Source: Acidobacteriota bacterium
GTDB lineage: Bacteria; Acidobacteriota; Blastocatellia; Pyrinomonadales; Pyrinomonadaceae
Reading direction: 5' to 3'
DNA length: 5,027 bases
Assembly: GCA_019247865.1 (NCBI GenBank)
Contig: JAFBAJ010000569.1
Span: forward strand, 1-5,027
This document shows positions 4,365-5,027 of the stretch, in pieces. The notes under the pieces were generated by a model. The model did not search any database. It was not told the DNA's origin and saw only the letters and a program-made list of their open reading frames with translations. Every line of letters starts with the position of its first letter. Position 1 is the stretch's first letter. The position numbers were made by a program, and so were the translations under genes.

Positions 4365-5027
4365 TTACATCAACGAGTCCACGGTCGCGCGTTCGCGGCG
4401 GGCGACGCCGGTCTGATAGGCGGCCTCTTCGACGCCGTTGGCGACGGCTTCGGCGACGCGTTTGTCGAAGACGGAAGGGACGATGTAGTCCGGGCGGCGC
4501 TCGTTGTCGGTGATGATGCCGGCGATGGCGTGTGCGGCGGCGAGCTTCATCTCTTCGTTAATGCGCGAGGCGCGGCAGGCGAGCGCGCCGCGAAAGATGC
4601 CCGGGAAACAGAGCACGTTGTTGATCTGGTTCGGATAGTCTGAGCGGCCCGTCGCCATCACCGCGACGTAAGGGTCTGCCTCCTCCGGCATGATCTCCGG
4701 CACCGGGTTCGCCATCGCAAAGACGACCGGCTTCTGAGCCATCTTCTGGATGTCCTCAACGCTCAGCACGCCCGGCACGGAGAGGCCCATGAAGACATCC
4801 GCGCCCTTGATGACATCGTGCACGCTGCCCTTCTCTTCGTTCGGGTTGGTGTTGCGCGAATACCATTCCTTGATCCAGTTCATGTGCTCGCGCCGCCCGC
4901 GATAGAGCGCGCCCAACTGGTCGCAGCCGATGACGTTACGGACGCCCGCCGCCATGATGATCTTCGTGCAGGCGACGCCCGCCGCGCCGACCCCGTTGAC
5001 GACCACTTTGACCTCGCTCATCTCTTT
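4365..5027 (-). CDS. Malic enzyme, C-terminal NAD(P)-binding half (runs off the right edge)
   Basis: Malic enzyme oxidatively decarboxylates malate to pyruvate and CO2 with NAD(P)+ in the cytoplasm. The 220 residues visible form the C-terminal dinucleotide-binding domain: VVVNGVGAAGVAC just after the edge with the GxGxxG loop, GCDQLGALYRGR, the family signatures VFAMANPVPEI and TGRSDYPNQINNVLCFPGIF, and the ending VPSVFDKRVAEAVANGVEEA. The frame is open through 5027, so the ATG at 5021, which has no ribosome binding site visible in the 6 bases left, is an internal methionine and not the start. The N-terminal catalytic domain, with the metal and malate ligands, lies outside the window. The protein ends soon after this domain, so it is a short form without the phosphotransacetylase-like extension of MaeB. 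Cofactor preference (NAD or NADP) cannot be decided here. Confidence 0.93.
   Translation of the reverse strand, partial: KEMSEVKVVVNGVGAAGVACTKIIMAAGVRNVIGCDQLGALYRGRREHMNWIKEWYSRNTNPNEEKGSVHDVIKGADVFMGLSVPGVLSVEDIQKMAQKPVVFAMANPVPEIMPEEADPYVAVMATGRSDYPNQINNVLCFPGIFRGALACRASRINEEMKLAAAHAIAGIITDNERRPDYIVPSVFDKRVAEAVANGVEEAAYQTGVARRERATVDSLM

Noticed and set aside
4285..4416. A 43-codon plus-strand frame containing the second 14-base repeat copy
   Set aside because: It has no ribosome binding site, overlaps the 3' end of the malic enzyme antisense, and its latter part is just the shadow of that gene.
5019..5021. ATG as the start of the malic enzyme
   Set aside because: The frame is open through the window edge, and the ATG sits right before the Rossmann loop, which is internal in this family; the N-terminal catalytic domain must lie outside the window.

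Overview
The window looks like ordinary chromosomal DNA of a GC-rich bacterium. GC-biased third codon positions make long antisense shadow ORFs common. Gene content (a YpdA-type flavoprotein, a PhzF-family isomerase, a malic enzyme without a fused C-terminal domain, an orphan lipoprotein) would suit a lineage such as Acidobacteriota, but no phylogenetic marker is present, so this is only a low-confidence inference. I see no rRNA, tRNA, CRISPR array, insertion sequence or phage gene.

Layout from left to right: (1) the start of a minus-strand gene of unknown function, running off the left edge, with a good ribosome binding site and a perfect 8-bp hairpin in its upstream region; (2) about 420 bases of intergenic DNA holding only two very weak small-ORF candidates, one of which overlaps the next gene's start as ATGA; (3) a plus-strand two-gene unit, a PhzF-family isomerase followed 10 bases later by a YpdA-like FAD/NAD(P)H oxidoreductase; (4) a convergent minus-strand pair, an envelope lipoprotein followed 20 bases later by a 112-residue protein with a near-ideal ribosome binding site; (5) a 343-base AT-richer intergenic region with two long bulged hairpins in the lipoprotein leader and a four-arm set of alternately pairing inverted repeats just after the malic enzyme stop; (6) the C-terminal half of a minus-strand malic enzyme, running off the right edge.

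How the genes may work together: the PhzF and YpdA-like genes are very probably co-transcribed, but no shared pathway can be read from the sequence. The YpdA-like protein has alanine where characterised bacillithiol disulfide reductases have the reactive cysteine in the glycine-rich loop, so its substrate is open. The lipoprotein and its small partner form a separate operon of unknown role, visibly less GC-rich than the metabolic genes on either side, and with an unusually structured leader. No clear previously undescribed system can be demonstrated. The best leads are the lipoprotein operon with its leader and the cysteine-less YpdA homologue.
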